From Rotaria socialis (lineage: Eukaryota > Rotifera > Eurotatoria > Philodinida > Philodinidae), in contig CAJNYU010000014.1 of assembly GCA_905331475.1 (NCBI GenBank), positions 154,554 through 218,553 on the forward strand: a stretch of 64,000 nt of DNA. The letters run 5' to 3'. Below the pieces are notes generated by a model. It did no database searches and was not told the DNA's origin. It was given only the letters and a program-made list of their open reading frames with translations. Both the position numbers and the translations under genes were made by a program. Shown piece by piece: positions 1 through 11,161 of the stretch; position 1 is the first letter of the stretch; each line of letters starts with the position of its first letter.

Positions 1-535
1 GTTTTGCAGCAACTGCTTTTAAATATAAAGGATGATCGGATGAAATCAGTTGAAAAACAATATTTTCTTCCTTTTTTGGTTTCGTTGAATTATTCGCTGG
101 CTCTGATATTGGTACCATAGCAATTAAAATTTTTGCCGATGAATTTGTCGATGGATGATACCATTGAAGAAGTACAATCATAACTAGAACGATAGCTAAT
201 GATAATGCAAAAATGTTAACAAGTCGAGCAACAAGTTGATATTCCTTTTTTGCAATGCCAGTATATTCAGCATATACGCGACCGATAATTAGAATAATGA
301 ACATGAATAATGAAATAATCAAACTAAATATAACTCCTGTTGGCATCAATTTAAAAAGACAGGAATAAGCACGTTCAGAATGTAGCAATGAATGACATTC
401 AAATGTTTCACCATAACGGATACACCACGCTGCGAGTGAACCACCGACAATAACTAAAATAAGTGAGACAGCAACAACGCCCGTTAAACCGATCAAATGA
501 TAATGAGTTAGACAATCTCGTGGATGTAAACCCAT
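1..535 (-). CDS. Multi-pass membrane protein, N-terminal part (runs off window)
   Basis: An open frame of 178 codons starts at ATG 535 (MGLHPRDCL...) and continues past the left edge with no stop. I see three strongly hydrophobic stretches at about residues 14-37, 63-88 and 101-126. The first loop holds three cysteines (after WC...), and the region after the third segment has N-glycosylation sequons (NSS, NNS, NST). The layout suggests a small tetraspan-type protein with the fourth segment still to come. I could not match it to claudin, LHFPL or another named family with confidence. Codon use and hydrophobic periodicity support real coding. The function is unknown. Confidence 0.7.
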   Translation of the reverse strand, partial: MGLHPRDCLTHYHLIGLTGVVAVSLILVIVGGSLAAWCIRYGETFECHSLLHSERAYSCLFKLMPTGVIFSLIISLFMFIILIIGRVYAEYTGIAKKEYQLVARLVNIFALSLAIVLVMIVLLQWYHPSTNSSAKILIAMVPISEPANNSTKPKKEENIVFQLISSDHPLYLKAVAAK

Positions 536-1607
536 GCTCGATAATTCTATAGCTTAATGCTACTCTTGCACTTGTATTGGTAGAATCAATGTGAAAGATA
601 ATAATGATAGACGTGAAAAAATGTTTATCAAAATATTTCTTTTTTAAATATGATAAAATATATATATATGTATACTCGTTCGAGTGGGCAGTAGAGACAT
701 GAAATCAAATTATTTATATTACTTGCAAACATGGCATTTCCATGATAGCTATCTTTTTGCTATTGTATACATGATAGATTATTTTATTTTGCCGGTAAGA
801 AACTATTTATTTAAAAAAGAAAAAAAAAGGATTCGTGTTTACTATATGCAACGTTAGATAAAAGACTAAGTAAACGTAGTTTTTTCTTAGTGTATGTCGG
901 TTTTGAACATTAAATTTTGTTATGACTTTCCTAAAGATTTTCTTTGTTAACAATCAATTTATGTTTATTTGATTCTTCATTGGTGTTGGTTGCGATTGAT
1001 GACAATAAAATTGATTGTAAAAATGACATGTGATTTTGTAATTGGTTCGTACGAGTTTCATTCTTGTTGTCATCGGTATTTACATCTCTATCATTTCTTA
1101 ATATTCTTAAATTAGAAAAAAAAATGTATAGAAATCATATTATTTCTAGAAAAGTAACTAAGACATCATAGATAATGACATCGTTCATATTTTCTCAATG
1201 GTTACACATATCGATTTTAAGTGATGATTATAACATATAAGACTACTTAAACCCTATAAATATCAACATATGACGATACAAATAGTGTTTGAAACTTCTA
1301 GATGATAGAAGAATATTTTACCACCATTAGAAAAGTTAAAATTATAATGAGTAAAAAATTCGAATACATTTTTGTTTTTATATACTAGAAACTGATGCAT
1401 GCTGACGAAGCTTGGCATGGTTCGATTCTCGTGAGTATCTTGTCGATTAAGATTATTGCTCTCGTGAGATTTTCTAGGAAATTACATAGCAAATATTGAG
1501 GCTCAAAGCAATCTTCTTACTGCGCACGTGTATGATATAAATAGAAGAAACTATCAATGGTGCCATTATTTATACCGCAATCGTTATTAGAAAGCCAACG
1601 AATGTAC
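536..1607. other. Intergenic, AT-rich, no gene seen
   Basis: AT-rich sequence between two minus-strand genes. It should hold the 5' region of the membrane-protein gene and the 3' UTR of KCMF1. I see no long frame, no tRNA and no obvious repeat. Confidence 0.5.
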
Positions 1608-3474
1608 TTACTTGCCGAGTAACGATCGGGCATTGTGTTCTCGATTCAATTGTTGAAGGTTTTTCGATAAAGAACTGTTTGGTCCTGTTGTTACAGCTCC
1701 TGTTGAAAAATTAAGAGTATTAATGGTTGGTTGTAAAGCTGAAAAATTTTGTTGCCATAATTGATAATCAAAACCTGTTGGATATGGTAAACCGGTGCTT
1801 GGTGTTGTTGATGATGATGATGGTGATGATGCTTGTTGTGATTGTTGCTGTTGAGCTTGAATAGATCGTTTGTGTCTGCTATTCAATAAACTTGATCTAA
1901 GTAAAAATGTTTTAGATTGATAATTAAATCAAAAGATAGTAATTACTTCAGTGAATTAATTGATTCATTATTTTCCATATGTTGTTGAAAACGTGCAAAT
2001 TCATTGCTTGTATTCGTTGATGATGGCACTGGTATTGACACTGGTGGTCCAAAAATAAATTGGTTATTTGTTGTTGTTGATGATGTTGGTTGATTATTGA
2101 CAAGCCTCGAGACAAATTCTAACATTGGATCTTGACCAAAGACAAAAGCAGCATACGGATCTGTTGGAGTTGCATTTTGAGATGAATTTCCAATGGATGT
2201 ATCCGTAGAACTACGATTTGTTGTAGCCGAAGTGAAGCCAGTTCCTGTACGAGACAAACCACCATATGGAAAATGATTGAAATGACCTAAATATATTAAC
2301 AATTAAGTTCTTATTTTTGTTCGTATCGTATTTTACCTCGTAAAGTACTTCTACCACCACGAAGTGCTGTTTGTCTAAGGAAGGGACGTCGTTGTGAACT
2401 TGTATTTCGATTTGTACTTGCAGCATATTCATTTCTAATGGCGGCTGCTAATGATGATGCATTTTCAAGTCTTTGTAGAGCATCTTCTTGAAGGCGTTGT
2501 TCTTCTTCAGCAAAGACTCGATTTTTAAGATCATTGAAAGATGATTCGTTATCATCATCATCTTCGTCTTCGTCTGAGTCGTCCTTGAAAAGAAACAGTT
2601 TTTATTTTTCTTCATTGAATAGAAATCTAGATGATTTTCAAATTTTTTATTACTTCTTCATTCTCCGTAGCTCGTGTTTTAGAAATAGTGAATGAATCTA
2701 TGATATCGTCATCATCACCTTCCGTTCCATTTTCATGTACTGTTGCCAAATGATCAGTAAGTAGAGGAAAACGAGATCGGCTGCTATGTACGGTAGAAGT
2801 CACACAAATTGGACACATCTATATACGAAATTAAACAGCAAAAGTAAGACATATTTTAGTTTTGATTTAAAAGTCAAAAGAAGCAATGATAATCAGCAAA
2901 ATTTTGTAAGTATTGAAAACAAAACTTTCTCTTTTTTCTCTATAAAAAGAAGTTATTCATCTCTGTGTATATGAGAAATAAGCAAGGTCTTACATACAAC
3001 AGTCTGGGTAGATTTGGTTTCTGTTGATAAATGTTTTTCTGCGCAATGTAAAAGTAATGTACGTGGAATGAAACCGGATAGACCACAATGTGGACACGTT
3101 AATGACACAACAGTTCGACGAGGTATCGATTCACCTGCATAGAATAATTCTATCAATCAAATCGATACAAAACTTATTCATATACAATGATTCATTAAAG
3201 TTAACTAACCAAAAGCCGTATCAGTTAATAAGCATTGCATTGGATGAGCATTTTTATGACTTTGACTTTCAGCTTCAGCATCATAACATGAACCGCAAAG
3301 ATCATAATTATCACATAATAAACATTTATAACGTCGACCGGGAAAACCTTTTTTCATACATACATCACATGAAACACCTAGACCAAAGAAAAAACAAACA
3401 AAATATGATGATGATTTTTCTTTGTTCTTTATTTCAAATCATGATCATTTTTTAATACCAGTATGTGAAGACAT
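1608..3474 (-). CDS. KCMF1: E3 ubiquitin ligase KCMF1-like
   Basis: Seven exons: 3474-3459, 3377-3210, 3149-2998, 2818-2654, 2583-2337, 2286-1947 and 1896-1608, giving 458 codons plus stop. The protein opens MSSHTGVSCDVC, a ZZ-type zinc finger (CDVC...CLLC...CGSC with the closing His pair) in residues 5-55. A DUF1644/Di19-like C2H2 pair follows (CPHCG...H and CPICV...H, about residues 75-140). Next come an acidic Asp/Glu run, an Arg-rich helical segment and a low-complexity Ser/Thr/Gln tail. This order matches animal KCMF1, a RING-less ubiquitin ligase that works with UBR-type ligases in cytosolic protein turnover. The human protein is about 380 residues; the extra length here is in the Ser/Thr-rich C-terminus. 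The family assignment is strong; activity is inferred from homology. Confidence 0.93.
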
Positions 3475-3646
3475 TGTTTAAAAATCTAGAAATAAACTGA
3501 CGATAAATAACTTCTTATTTAATAAAGATATTGAATCCAACGAACAAAGACATTTATTACATTGAACAAAAAATAGAACGATAAATAATGTTAAGTGGAC
3601 TAGATTCATTTAAAACAAAATAAAAAGATGAAATGGAAAGATTGCT

Positions 3647-6600
3647 TTAAACATTTTCATAATCAGGATCCTGTTTTTTGCCCGTCGAATTATCAGCAAG
3701 AAATGATTCGAGATCGTCATCATCATTAGTGTTTGGAATCGGTGATTCAGTAGTAGCAGAATTATTTGTTTTAAGTGCGGTAGATTTTTTCTTCTTCTTC
3801 ACTTTGATTGTGTCAGTTGTTGAAATATTAGTGTCCTTAAAAGTAAAGAAAAAAAAAATACTGTTAACTAAAAAACAAAAGATCTAAGATCTTCTCAAGG
3901 AACGAATTGATTTGTATAATTTAATTAATAACTCATTCGTGAAGTTTTTCAAGTCTACAGTACTAAAAGATTTTCAGATTGAAACTGAAGCATATTTTTA
4001 TATTCCAACAAAACTATAAATTAAAAGTTATTCTCTATGATGGAATAGTTTTCTAATGTAGTGAGTGATTAAGAAATTATTTATAATCTTACTTTTTTCG
4101 GTTTTGTTGTTGTTTTCTTTTTCTTTGCTTTTGTTGATGCTGAATCACTATGAATGCTTTGGGAATCTAAATGAATATCAATTGTTATCATTTCATTTAC
4201 ATACTAATAAAATAGTACCAGGTGTATGTGGTTCAATGTAAGATTGTTGTGGTTTTGATGCGGATAATTGGTCGAGAAAATCAAGATCTGATGATGTGAT
4301 TTGATGGTAGATTGGAGGTGATACTGGTTGAGTAATCTAAAGAATAAAATAATAATTTTGTTATTTATTTATAATAATTTTTTTTATTTACAATGTTGGC
4401 TGCTGGTGATTCTGGTTCATATTCTGGTTTTTCATATTCGGTTGACTGATTAGTACTAAAATTTTAAACAAAAAAAAGACCTTTATTGATTTAATTTTTC
4501 TTAAAAATGACGTACATAATTGTTGACTGTTGTTGTTCATCATCAGAATCTAATTGTTCACGAAATCCTTTAACCATTGGATTTACTATAAATTCATTTT
4601 CGCTATTAAAACGAAGAAAAAACTAATATTTGAAGTGAAACTATTAAAAATAGCTAACTCATCAGTTGTAGAAAGTTTTGATGTTGAAAATTTAGTCAAT
4701 GAATCAATCGATATATGTTGTTGTTGTTGTTGTTGTTGAGATGGAGTATTATCATCGACAAGAAATGTTTCATAGTCATTATCATCAGGTATAAAATCAT
4801 CAACAGTTGATGCTACTAACGGATTTGATAAATGAGCTTCTGTATAGTCATCCGATGGATGATGTTTTTCAATAACACTATGATTAGGTTCATTTCGAAT
4901 AATTGGTTTTGCAACTGCTAAAAAGAAATATTCGATGAGCTAGTTTCGTATAATCATTTTTTTTTCTTTTATTAACCTTGCTGAACAATGGGTTGAACAG
5001 CAACGATAGGTGGCTTTTGTTTTGTTGTTGGCGTGGGTTTGATTGTTGCTGGTGTTGTGTCAGTTGTTTTTTTAATAGCTTGCACTATTGTATTTAATGA
5101 CGAAGATTTCGCTTGTTGTTGTTGTTCAGCTGATGCTGCTGTTTGAAGTGCTTCATCATGCAGACGTTTTGCTTCTTCCAATGGTTTCGCTTTACTGAAT
5201 GCATCACCAGCAAGTGCCTCTTGTTTTGTACGACGTTTATTAGCAAGCATTTCAATAAAGGAATCATAATTATGTTCATCACTACGAGCGTATGCATCGA
5301 TTTCTTCTAGTGATGCATCCATATCACGTGCATTAACTTGTAATTGTTGAAGTAGACATTCACGTTGCAATTGTAAAAATGGAATATTTAAAAATTGATA
5401 AATATATTTTAGACCAAATCCGTTACGCATGGAACTTTCACAATAGCGAACCACTGAACCCATCGTACCTCTTTAAACAGGAAGAATTTAATTTTTTATG
5501 CTTATTAAGAATAAAACAAAAAGCAAATAATAGATGATGGTATATTTTGAACTTAGAACAGACTCAATAACATTTATAAAATCTCCACTGAGAAATCGTG
5601 AATAAGAAGAAAAGCGATTTATTTTCTATGCTCAAAAGCATGCATTTAAACTTACGAAATCTACATGAGTTTGTTAAATCAGTTTCGAATCTTGAAAGAT
5701 GAGGTTTTTTAATCTAATCTATCGAAAAATATAACAATCATAGGACAATATTGTCATGCTTACTAAAATGAATCTCATTCTTTCAGATTTATAAACCTGT
5801 AGACGAAGCAAATTCTCGATAGATTTGTAGTTTCTTTAACTTAAACTATTTGGTATGGTAATTCTTAGTGATGTAAATTAATACTGATTCAGTTCATGGT
5901 ATCGTATAAGATCTAGCTTTTCACTACGAAAATACTACTGCTCTTCATCAAAATGAATGTAAAACGAGAAGAATTTCATCGTACTGTATCTATCGAACTC
6001 AAATAAGCAATACATATTGGACCTATGGGACGTGACTCAGCCATCGAAGAAACAAAAATTAACCTATTTAGATTTTCAATAAAATTGAGGCATTTATCGG
6101 TTGATACTTTTCGATGATGATTCATATCTAATTGATTTCCAATAATTAATATTGGAATGTGTGCTGGTACTTTAACAATTTCTCTTTCAATATAATCCCA
6201 TGTCCACGGTTTTGTTATATCATAGATAAATAAAACGCCAGCTGTACTTTTATAAACATCGAGAAATTCAGCATCAAGTGAAACTTCAGCAACAGAAACA
6301 TTTATTGAATTTGACAATTTAAGCGATGGATTAATGGGACGTCGTTTTTTTCGTGATTTATCGACAACATCCCAGACTTCAACCTTAATAATTGCATCTT
6401 CACATACACGCGATGACCAATTTATTGTTGCAACACGAATTTCATCGGATGGAATGTAATCTTCTATAAATTGATAACCTTGTAAGCGAGACCATAAAAC
6501 TGATTTGCCTGTATTACATTCACCACGTATAACTAATTTCACTATTAAAAAAAAAAAGTGATGCTAGTAAAAAAGAAAAGTATGTCCTTCAATGCACTCC

Positions 6601-6846
6601 TATCTTACTATTATATTGTACACCTCGAGCATATTTTTTCTGTAGTCCTTGACTGAGCGGTTTGAAGTTTTCGTTCGACTTCGATGTTGACATTGCTGAA
6701 TTTGATCCATTTGAATTAACGGTTGGATGATTCATATTTGTTACGTTATCTGTTGTCGTTTGATTACTTTCATTAACTGTTGTTCCACTAGTAGATGACG
6801 TATCATTTGTCGTAATCAAACGTTTTAACGCTTGTACGAAAGACAT
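3647..6846 (-). CDS. RABL6: Rab-like GTPase RABL6
   Basis: Nine exons: 6846-6609, 6541-6064, 5470-4977, 4917-4659, 4602-4516, 4455-4392, 4336-4219, 4166-4093 and 3835-3647, in frame, 666 residues. After an N-terminal Ser/Thr/Asn-rich stretch comes the RABL6 signature YARGVQYNMKLVIRGECNTG. It includes the P-loop GECNTGKS, then VEVWDVVDK in the switch II area, the ALDAEFLDVYK-like motif (SLDAEFLDVYK) and YCESSMRNGFGLKY. The C-terminal half is disordered: a DDFIPDD motif, a polyglutamine run, NPMVKGF, and a Lys-rich tail. All of these have counterparts in vertebrate RABL6 (Parf/RBEL1), a large atypical Rab-like GTPase linked to cell proliferation. Intron 2 is long (593 nt). The start follows the conserved M-F/S-x-A-L-K-K/R-L pattern. 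The stop lies 172 nt upstream of the KCMF1 start. Confidence 0.94.
4718..4739 (-). repeat. CAA-type trinucleotide run (polyGln) in RABL6
   Basis: A (TTG)n run on the plus strand, read as consecutive CAA codons in RABL6 exon 4. It is a simple repeat within coding sequence and probably length-variable. Confidence 0.8.
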
Positions 6847-7076
6847 TTATTATATAAATATATATGTGTGCGGGTAGTAAAATTTATATTGATAAGAAAT
6901 TCTCTTTTTAATATTTTGTTTTATTTATAATGTTTTTCTTTCTCAACCCATGAAAACAGAAAAAGATCGATAGTTCATGATGAATCATACTGAAGCAGAA
7001 GCGAAACGAACACTCTCAAATAGTGTTGAGGACCATAGATGGAGATAGTTAACAATCTGAATAGTTAATTTATGTA
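6847..7076. promoter_or_regulatory. 5' flank of RABL6
   Basis: About 230 nt between the RABL6 start codon and the foldback element. It contains a TATATAAATA-like stretch just upstream of the ATG. Any promoter must lie here or be supplied by the inserted element; no specific motif is proven. Confidence 0.3.
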
Positions 7077-8465
7077 TAGGGGTGACAAAAAATTCTGAGA
7101 CACACAAGAATGATTTCCTAGAATTTTGTACTTCATGCAAATTAAACTTTATATATATGGTGAGTGCCGTTGTTGGTTGGACTTTCATATTCTACCATGC
7201 AAACGCAAAATTTCTGGTTTTAGTGTAAAAAATAAAAGGAACCAAAATCGTTCAGCGGAAAAAAGTTCTGGAACATAGAAGAAAAACAAAAAATCAGAGC
7301 GAAATAGATAATCTGAAATACTTGGAATCTAGACCATTCGACAGAGAAGTTTTTGCGCTACATTTTTGTATAAAGAACTTCTTTTGATAATTAAAATTTG
7401 ATTTTTAAAATTTGATTTATGAATTCAAGAGAGACTGTTGGATTTAAAAATTTAAACAACGCTGAAATTGAACACCAAACAACTCATTAGAAAGAGCATT
7501 AAAAACTGAATAAAATCATCTGTTTTATGACCAAAAATAAATTAGTTCAATCGTTCACTTTATCGATTTTTAATTTGTGATGACTATTCGCTTTTAATGT
7601 TTGAATTAAAAGCAAAAAATTCCAGCTCTGAAATAGTCAACACGTTTGTGGTTTTGTAGAGCAGAATTTTCTCTTTCAAATGAGACCTCCCACGCTTTTC
7701 TACGATGTGTAGAAAAAAATTGCTGCTCCACTTTGTTTTTCCTCACAAATTCTGCTGCACAAAAGCGCTTTCTTTCGTAGGCGCAAATTACATCCGTATA
7801 TAAAACAATATAGTGGAACGGCAACTATTTTTTAGACATCGTATAAAAGCGTGGGAGGTCGCATTTGAAAGAGAAAATTCTGCTCTACAAAACCTCAAAC
7901 GTGTTGACTGTTTCAGAGCTGGAATTTTTTGCTTTTAATTCAAACGTTAAAAGCGAATAGTCATCACAAATTAAAAATCGATAAAGTGAACGATTGAACT
8001 AATTTATTTTTGGTCATAAAACAGAAGATTTTATTCAGTTTTTAATGCTCTTTCTAATGAGTTGTTTGGTGTTCAATTTCAGCGTTGTTTAAATTTTTAA
8101 ATCCAACTTCTCTCTTGAATTCATAGATAAAATTTTCGAAAATCAAATTTTAATTATCAAAAGAAGTTCTTTACACAAAAATGTAGCGCAAAAACTTCTC
8201 TGTCGAATGGTCTAGATTCCAAGTATTTCATATTATCTATTTCGCTCTGATTTTTTGTTTTTCTTCTATGTCCCAGAACTTTTTTCCGCTGAACGATTTT
8301 GGTTCCTTTTATTTTTTACACTAAAACCAGAAATTTTGCGTTTGCATGGTAGAATATGAAAGTCCAATCAACAACGGCACTCACCATATATATAAAGTTT
8401 AATTTGCATGAAGTACAAAATTCTAGGAAATCATTCTTGTGTCTCAGAATTTTTTGTCACCCCTG
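7077..8465. mobile_element. Foldback element, ~640-nt inverted arms, TA duplication
   Basis: Positions about 7077-7719 and 7825-8465 are reverse complements of each other with scattered mismatches, separated by about 105 nt. The outer ends read (T/C)AGGGGTGACAAAAAATTC on both sides. Each end is flanked by the dinucleotide TA (7075-7076 and 8466-8467), as expected for a Tc1/mariner-type insertion. No frame in it looks like a transposase; the small frames present are mirrored in both arms and look accidental. It is therefore best read as a non-autonomous long-TIR (foldback) element. It sits between the RABL6 5' end and the 3' end of the DUSP28-like gene. The superfamily is inferred only from the TA flank and end sequence. 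Confidence 0.8.
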
Positions 8466-8581
8466 TAAATAATGAAATTTATTTTCAACTAGAAATTTTT
8501 ATACAAAAAAAAGTAAAATATATCACGATTCATCAATACTGTCATTTTTATTTCTTAGGAAAACACAATTTTCAATAAAGT

Positions 8582-9355
8582 TTACTTTAAAAAATTTAGC
8601 CTTTGTAAAATATTCGCTCGGTGCCCAATATCGTCTGGATGCGAATAAACAGATTGTCTGCGTTTTCTACCATAATGGTATGGTTCAATTTTTGTATTTT
8701 CGCTTATTGAACCCCTCATATGTGTAAATGTATTAACAATAGGAAGTTGAGCGATTATACTATCTAATCCATTCGATATTTTATTGAATACTTGTGCACC
8801 GTATGTTACAGGATGGTGAGGATAGCCGTTAATACTTGCTATCATTTTTTGTTGAGTTACTTCATAGAATCTTAATTGTGACCAAAATCCAACATTAGGC
8901 TGAGCTATTTGTCGTCTCGATTTCACCAGCGAATAAGCCGTTGGTAATGGTAGATGATGATGTTTTATCAGATAAGCTAAAGTAAATGTGATGGAACGTG
9001 ATCTTCCTTGTCGACAATACAAAAGTGTACGTCGATTTGACGCTGTATTAACAGCTATACGATCAGCAACAATATCAAAATAGTGCGAAACAGGAAACAT
9101 TGGAGTATCAATTATAGGATATTTGAATGATTCGATACCAGTTTGAGGTGGAAACATAATTTGAGGTAATTCTTGTGCAACATTAATTACACAGCCAATA
9201 CCATATGAAAATACCTTTGAAAATTCTCGAACTGTATCTTCAGCAGTAACATAGAGATAGGGAGTGATTTGTGAAATATTATAATCGACTAATATCGGTA
9301 GAATATTTGCGCTTGGAGCTACTGAAGCTGTAAAACTTTTCGAATCTGTAATCAT
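8582..9355 (-). CDS. DUSP28: Atypical dual-specificity phosphatase, DUSP28-like
   Basis: A single-exon frame of 257 residues. The phosphatase domain spans about residues 25-170: ITPYLYVTAED at the front, a candidate general-acid region (YPIIDTP), then the P-loop YCRQGRSRS followed by ITFTLAYLI. PNVGFWSQLRFYE is typical of DUSP28. The CX5R core (Cys and Arg) is intact. The residue before Cys is Tyr instead of the usual His, a feature I recall in vertebrate DUSP28 (VYCKNGRSRS), so this points to the ortholog rather than decay. The C-terminal 85 residues are basic and not recognised. The expected role is removal of phosphate from protein Tyr or Ser/Thr residues; activity of this Tyr-type subgroup is reported to be weak. 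The stop is 117 nt from the foldback element. Confidence 0.85.
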   Translation of the reverse strand: MITDSKSFTASVAPSANILPILVDYNISQITPYLYVTAEDTVREFSKVFSYGIGCVINVAQELPQIMFPPQTGIESFKYPIIDTPMFPVSHYFDIVADRIAVNTASNRRTLLYCRQGRSRSITFTLAYLIKHHHLPLPTAYSLVKSRRQIAQPNVGFWSQLRFYEVTQQKMIASINGYPHHPVTYGAQVFNKISNGLDSIIAQLPIVNTFTHMRGSISENTKIEPYHYGRKRRQSVYSHPDDIGHRANILQRLNFLK

Positions 9356-9863
9356 GTCAAAATTTAGCGTCTACGAAAACACTGTTAATAGTTGAATAAA
9401 TGTACATTATAGAGGAAAAAAGAGTAATTTTGATGACTATGTTTGTTCCGGTTATTTCGATGTGAAGGGCAATTATGAATAAAACGAATGTTTTTACAGG
9501 TAAATGTACATTCACGTTGTATGTTTTTGCTTTTTTCAATCTATTTTAATTATTATCAGTCGCGTTTTCGTTGGGAATTAATGTTTGTGTTATGTTTTGA
9601 TTTTAAATTGCACACCAGTGTGATTGATGTGCCCAATCATCTATTCCGTTTCAACTATTAATTATTAATAAATACGACGTAAATATTCTAAGCATTCACA
9701 GTAAAATACAATTATAAAACAAATGAAAAATATGCAACATACAAATCATTACAGGTTATTTACGTATATTGTAGTTTTCAAATGATCTAAATAAATATTT
9801 TTCTATATTTAGACAATATTAATAAAAAAAAAAGGCACATCAAACGCGTAGTACAAATTCAAG
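9356..9863. other. Intergenic, nothing recognised
   Basis: About 500 nt of AT-rich DNA between the phosphatase start and the DKNYY gene stop. I see no coding exon or RNA gene. Confidence 0.5.
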
Positions 9864-10220
9864 TCAAATAGAACTAAGATATTCTGCTTTACGACCATAG
9901 TAATAAACATTCAATGAATCTTTAGCATAGCCGTTTCCCAATGAAACAAATGTTGATGCCATTAACCCAGGCATTTTTTCTCCTTGATAATAAACGTGAA
10001 ATATATCTTTTGCATAGGCACCAGCAAGCACTTGAAATGAATCAGGATGTGCTCCATTAATAATATGACCAGCAAAGCAAACGTGAAAAGGATCACGAGC
10101 GTAGCCAAAACCAAGGTCTTCAAACGATATAGCTGTCATTAAATTAATTCGTTCTCTACGATAATAAACATGAATACCATCATTATCATAACCGGACTCA
10201 AACATAGAATGATTAAACAT
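9864..10220 (-). CDS. DKNYY-repeat protein
   Basis: A 118-residue frame from ATG 10220. It consists of about four imperfect repeats of the form Y-A-K-D-x-x-H-V-Y-Y-x-G: GYDNDGIHVYYRRE, GYARDPFHVCFAG, AYAKDIFHVYYQGE and GYAKDSLNVYYYGR. This is the DKNYY family pattern, short beta-rich repeats common in bacteria and also seen in some invertebrates. I see no signal peptide or membrane segment, and the function is unknown. A 7-nt TTTAAAA spacer and AT-rich DNA precede the ATG; an upstream exon cannot be excluded. Because the family is mainly bacterial, ancestral transfer is possible, but base composition is like its neighbours. Confidence 0.7.
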   Translation of the reverse strand: MFNHSMFESGYDNDGIHVYYRRERINLMTAISFEDLGFGYARDPFHVCFAGHIINGAHPDSFQVLAGAYAKDIFHVYYQGEKMPGLMASTFVSLGNGYAKDSLNVYYYGRKAEYLSSI

Positions 10221-11161
10221 TTAAAAATTATGACTACCTGTCGAATTAATGAGTTAATCAAATGTGAAAAAAAAAGAAAGCCAATAGAAAATATTCATGA
10301 ATCTTTTTTTCTTTTAGTTCTGTTTTTATTCTACTGGAAAAAAAACAGTTAATATTGAAACAATAGAAAAAACGACAACAATACATTATAAGCCTATATA
10401 TTTTAACGGTATGATGGTTTTAATCACGACAAGAAACAAATGCAATCGAGCACAGAAACATAGAATTTAGCAATCACAACAGATGAAAAACAAACTGACA
10501 TATTCCCTTTAGTAAAATGTATGCTTGAATAATAAAAACATCATTCCAAAAGTATTTTGATGCTTCAAGACATAATTTAGATATGCTGTTTAATGAAATG
10601 CAATCTCATTTGGTACCATTGCCACGAAATGTGTATTAAATAACAAAGATATACAAATAGATTATTTATTTATTTATTTATTTACATTATTTATCTGTCT
10701 TTTTTTTTAATTTATGTTTGTCCAAAATAGTGACGAAATGTAATGTTTTAAAACGCACCAGAGAGAGAAACAACAAAAACAAACGCTAACGACATAAAAA
10801 ATAGGCTGTATGATAATGGATATAATAGATTTTTTATCCTCTCGTCTAAAATTTTCTGCTTTTTGTATCATTGTCGGACAATAAAACAAAAATAATAATA
10901 AAACAAAAACAAAACACTATTATAATATAAATGATAAGTATAACATATACATATAAATACAAATAAATAATACAACAAGTCTTATTCATTTTCATTCGGA
11001 ATCAATCAATCATAGCTGTACAATCACAACTCTTGATAGACAAAATCGGGAAAATAATACTGGCTAAAACTATCTGAATCAATTCTACAGATGAATTGAT
11101 CTTATGACCGGATCTATTCTTGTTATTCTATTTTTAATATTTACTTGTAAAGAAATCTTGA
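10221..11161. other. Intergenic with a (TTTA)n run
   Basis: About 940 nt with no supported gene. A short tetranucleotide repeat (TTTA/TTTAT units) lies at about 10662-10690. The rest is A/T-rich and should include the TENT5 3' UTR near 11161. Confidence 0.5.

Noticed and set aside
1400..1435. GGTTCGATTCTCG resembling a tRNA B box
   Set aside because: No A box or acceptor-stem pairing lies at the proper distance upstream, so there is no tRNA.
7606..7824. 72-codon minus frame in the foldback element
   Set aside because: It spans arm and loop, has no motif, and the arm portion is mirrored; it is probably accidental.
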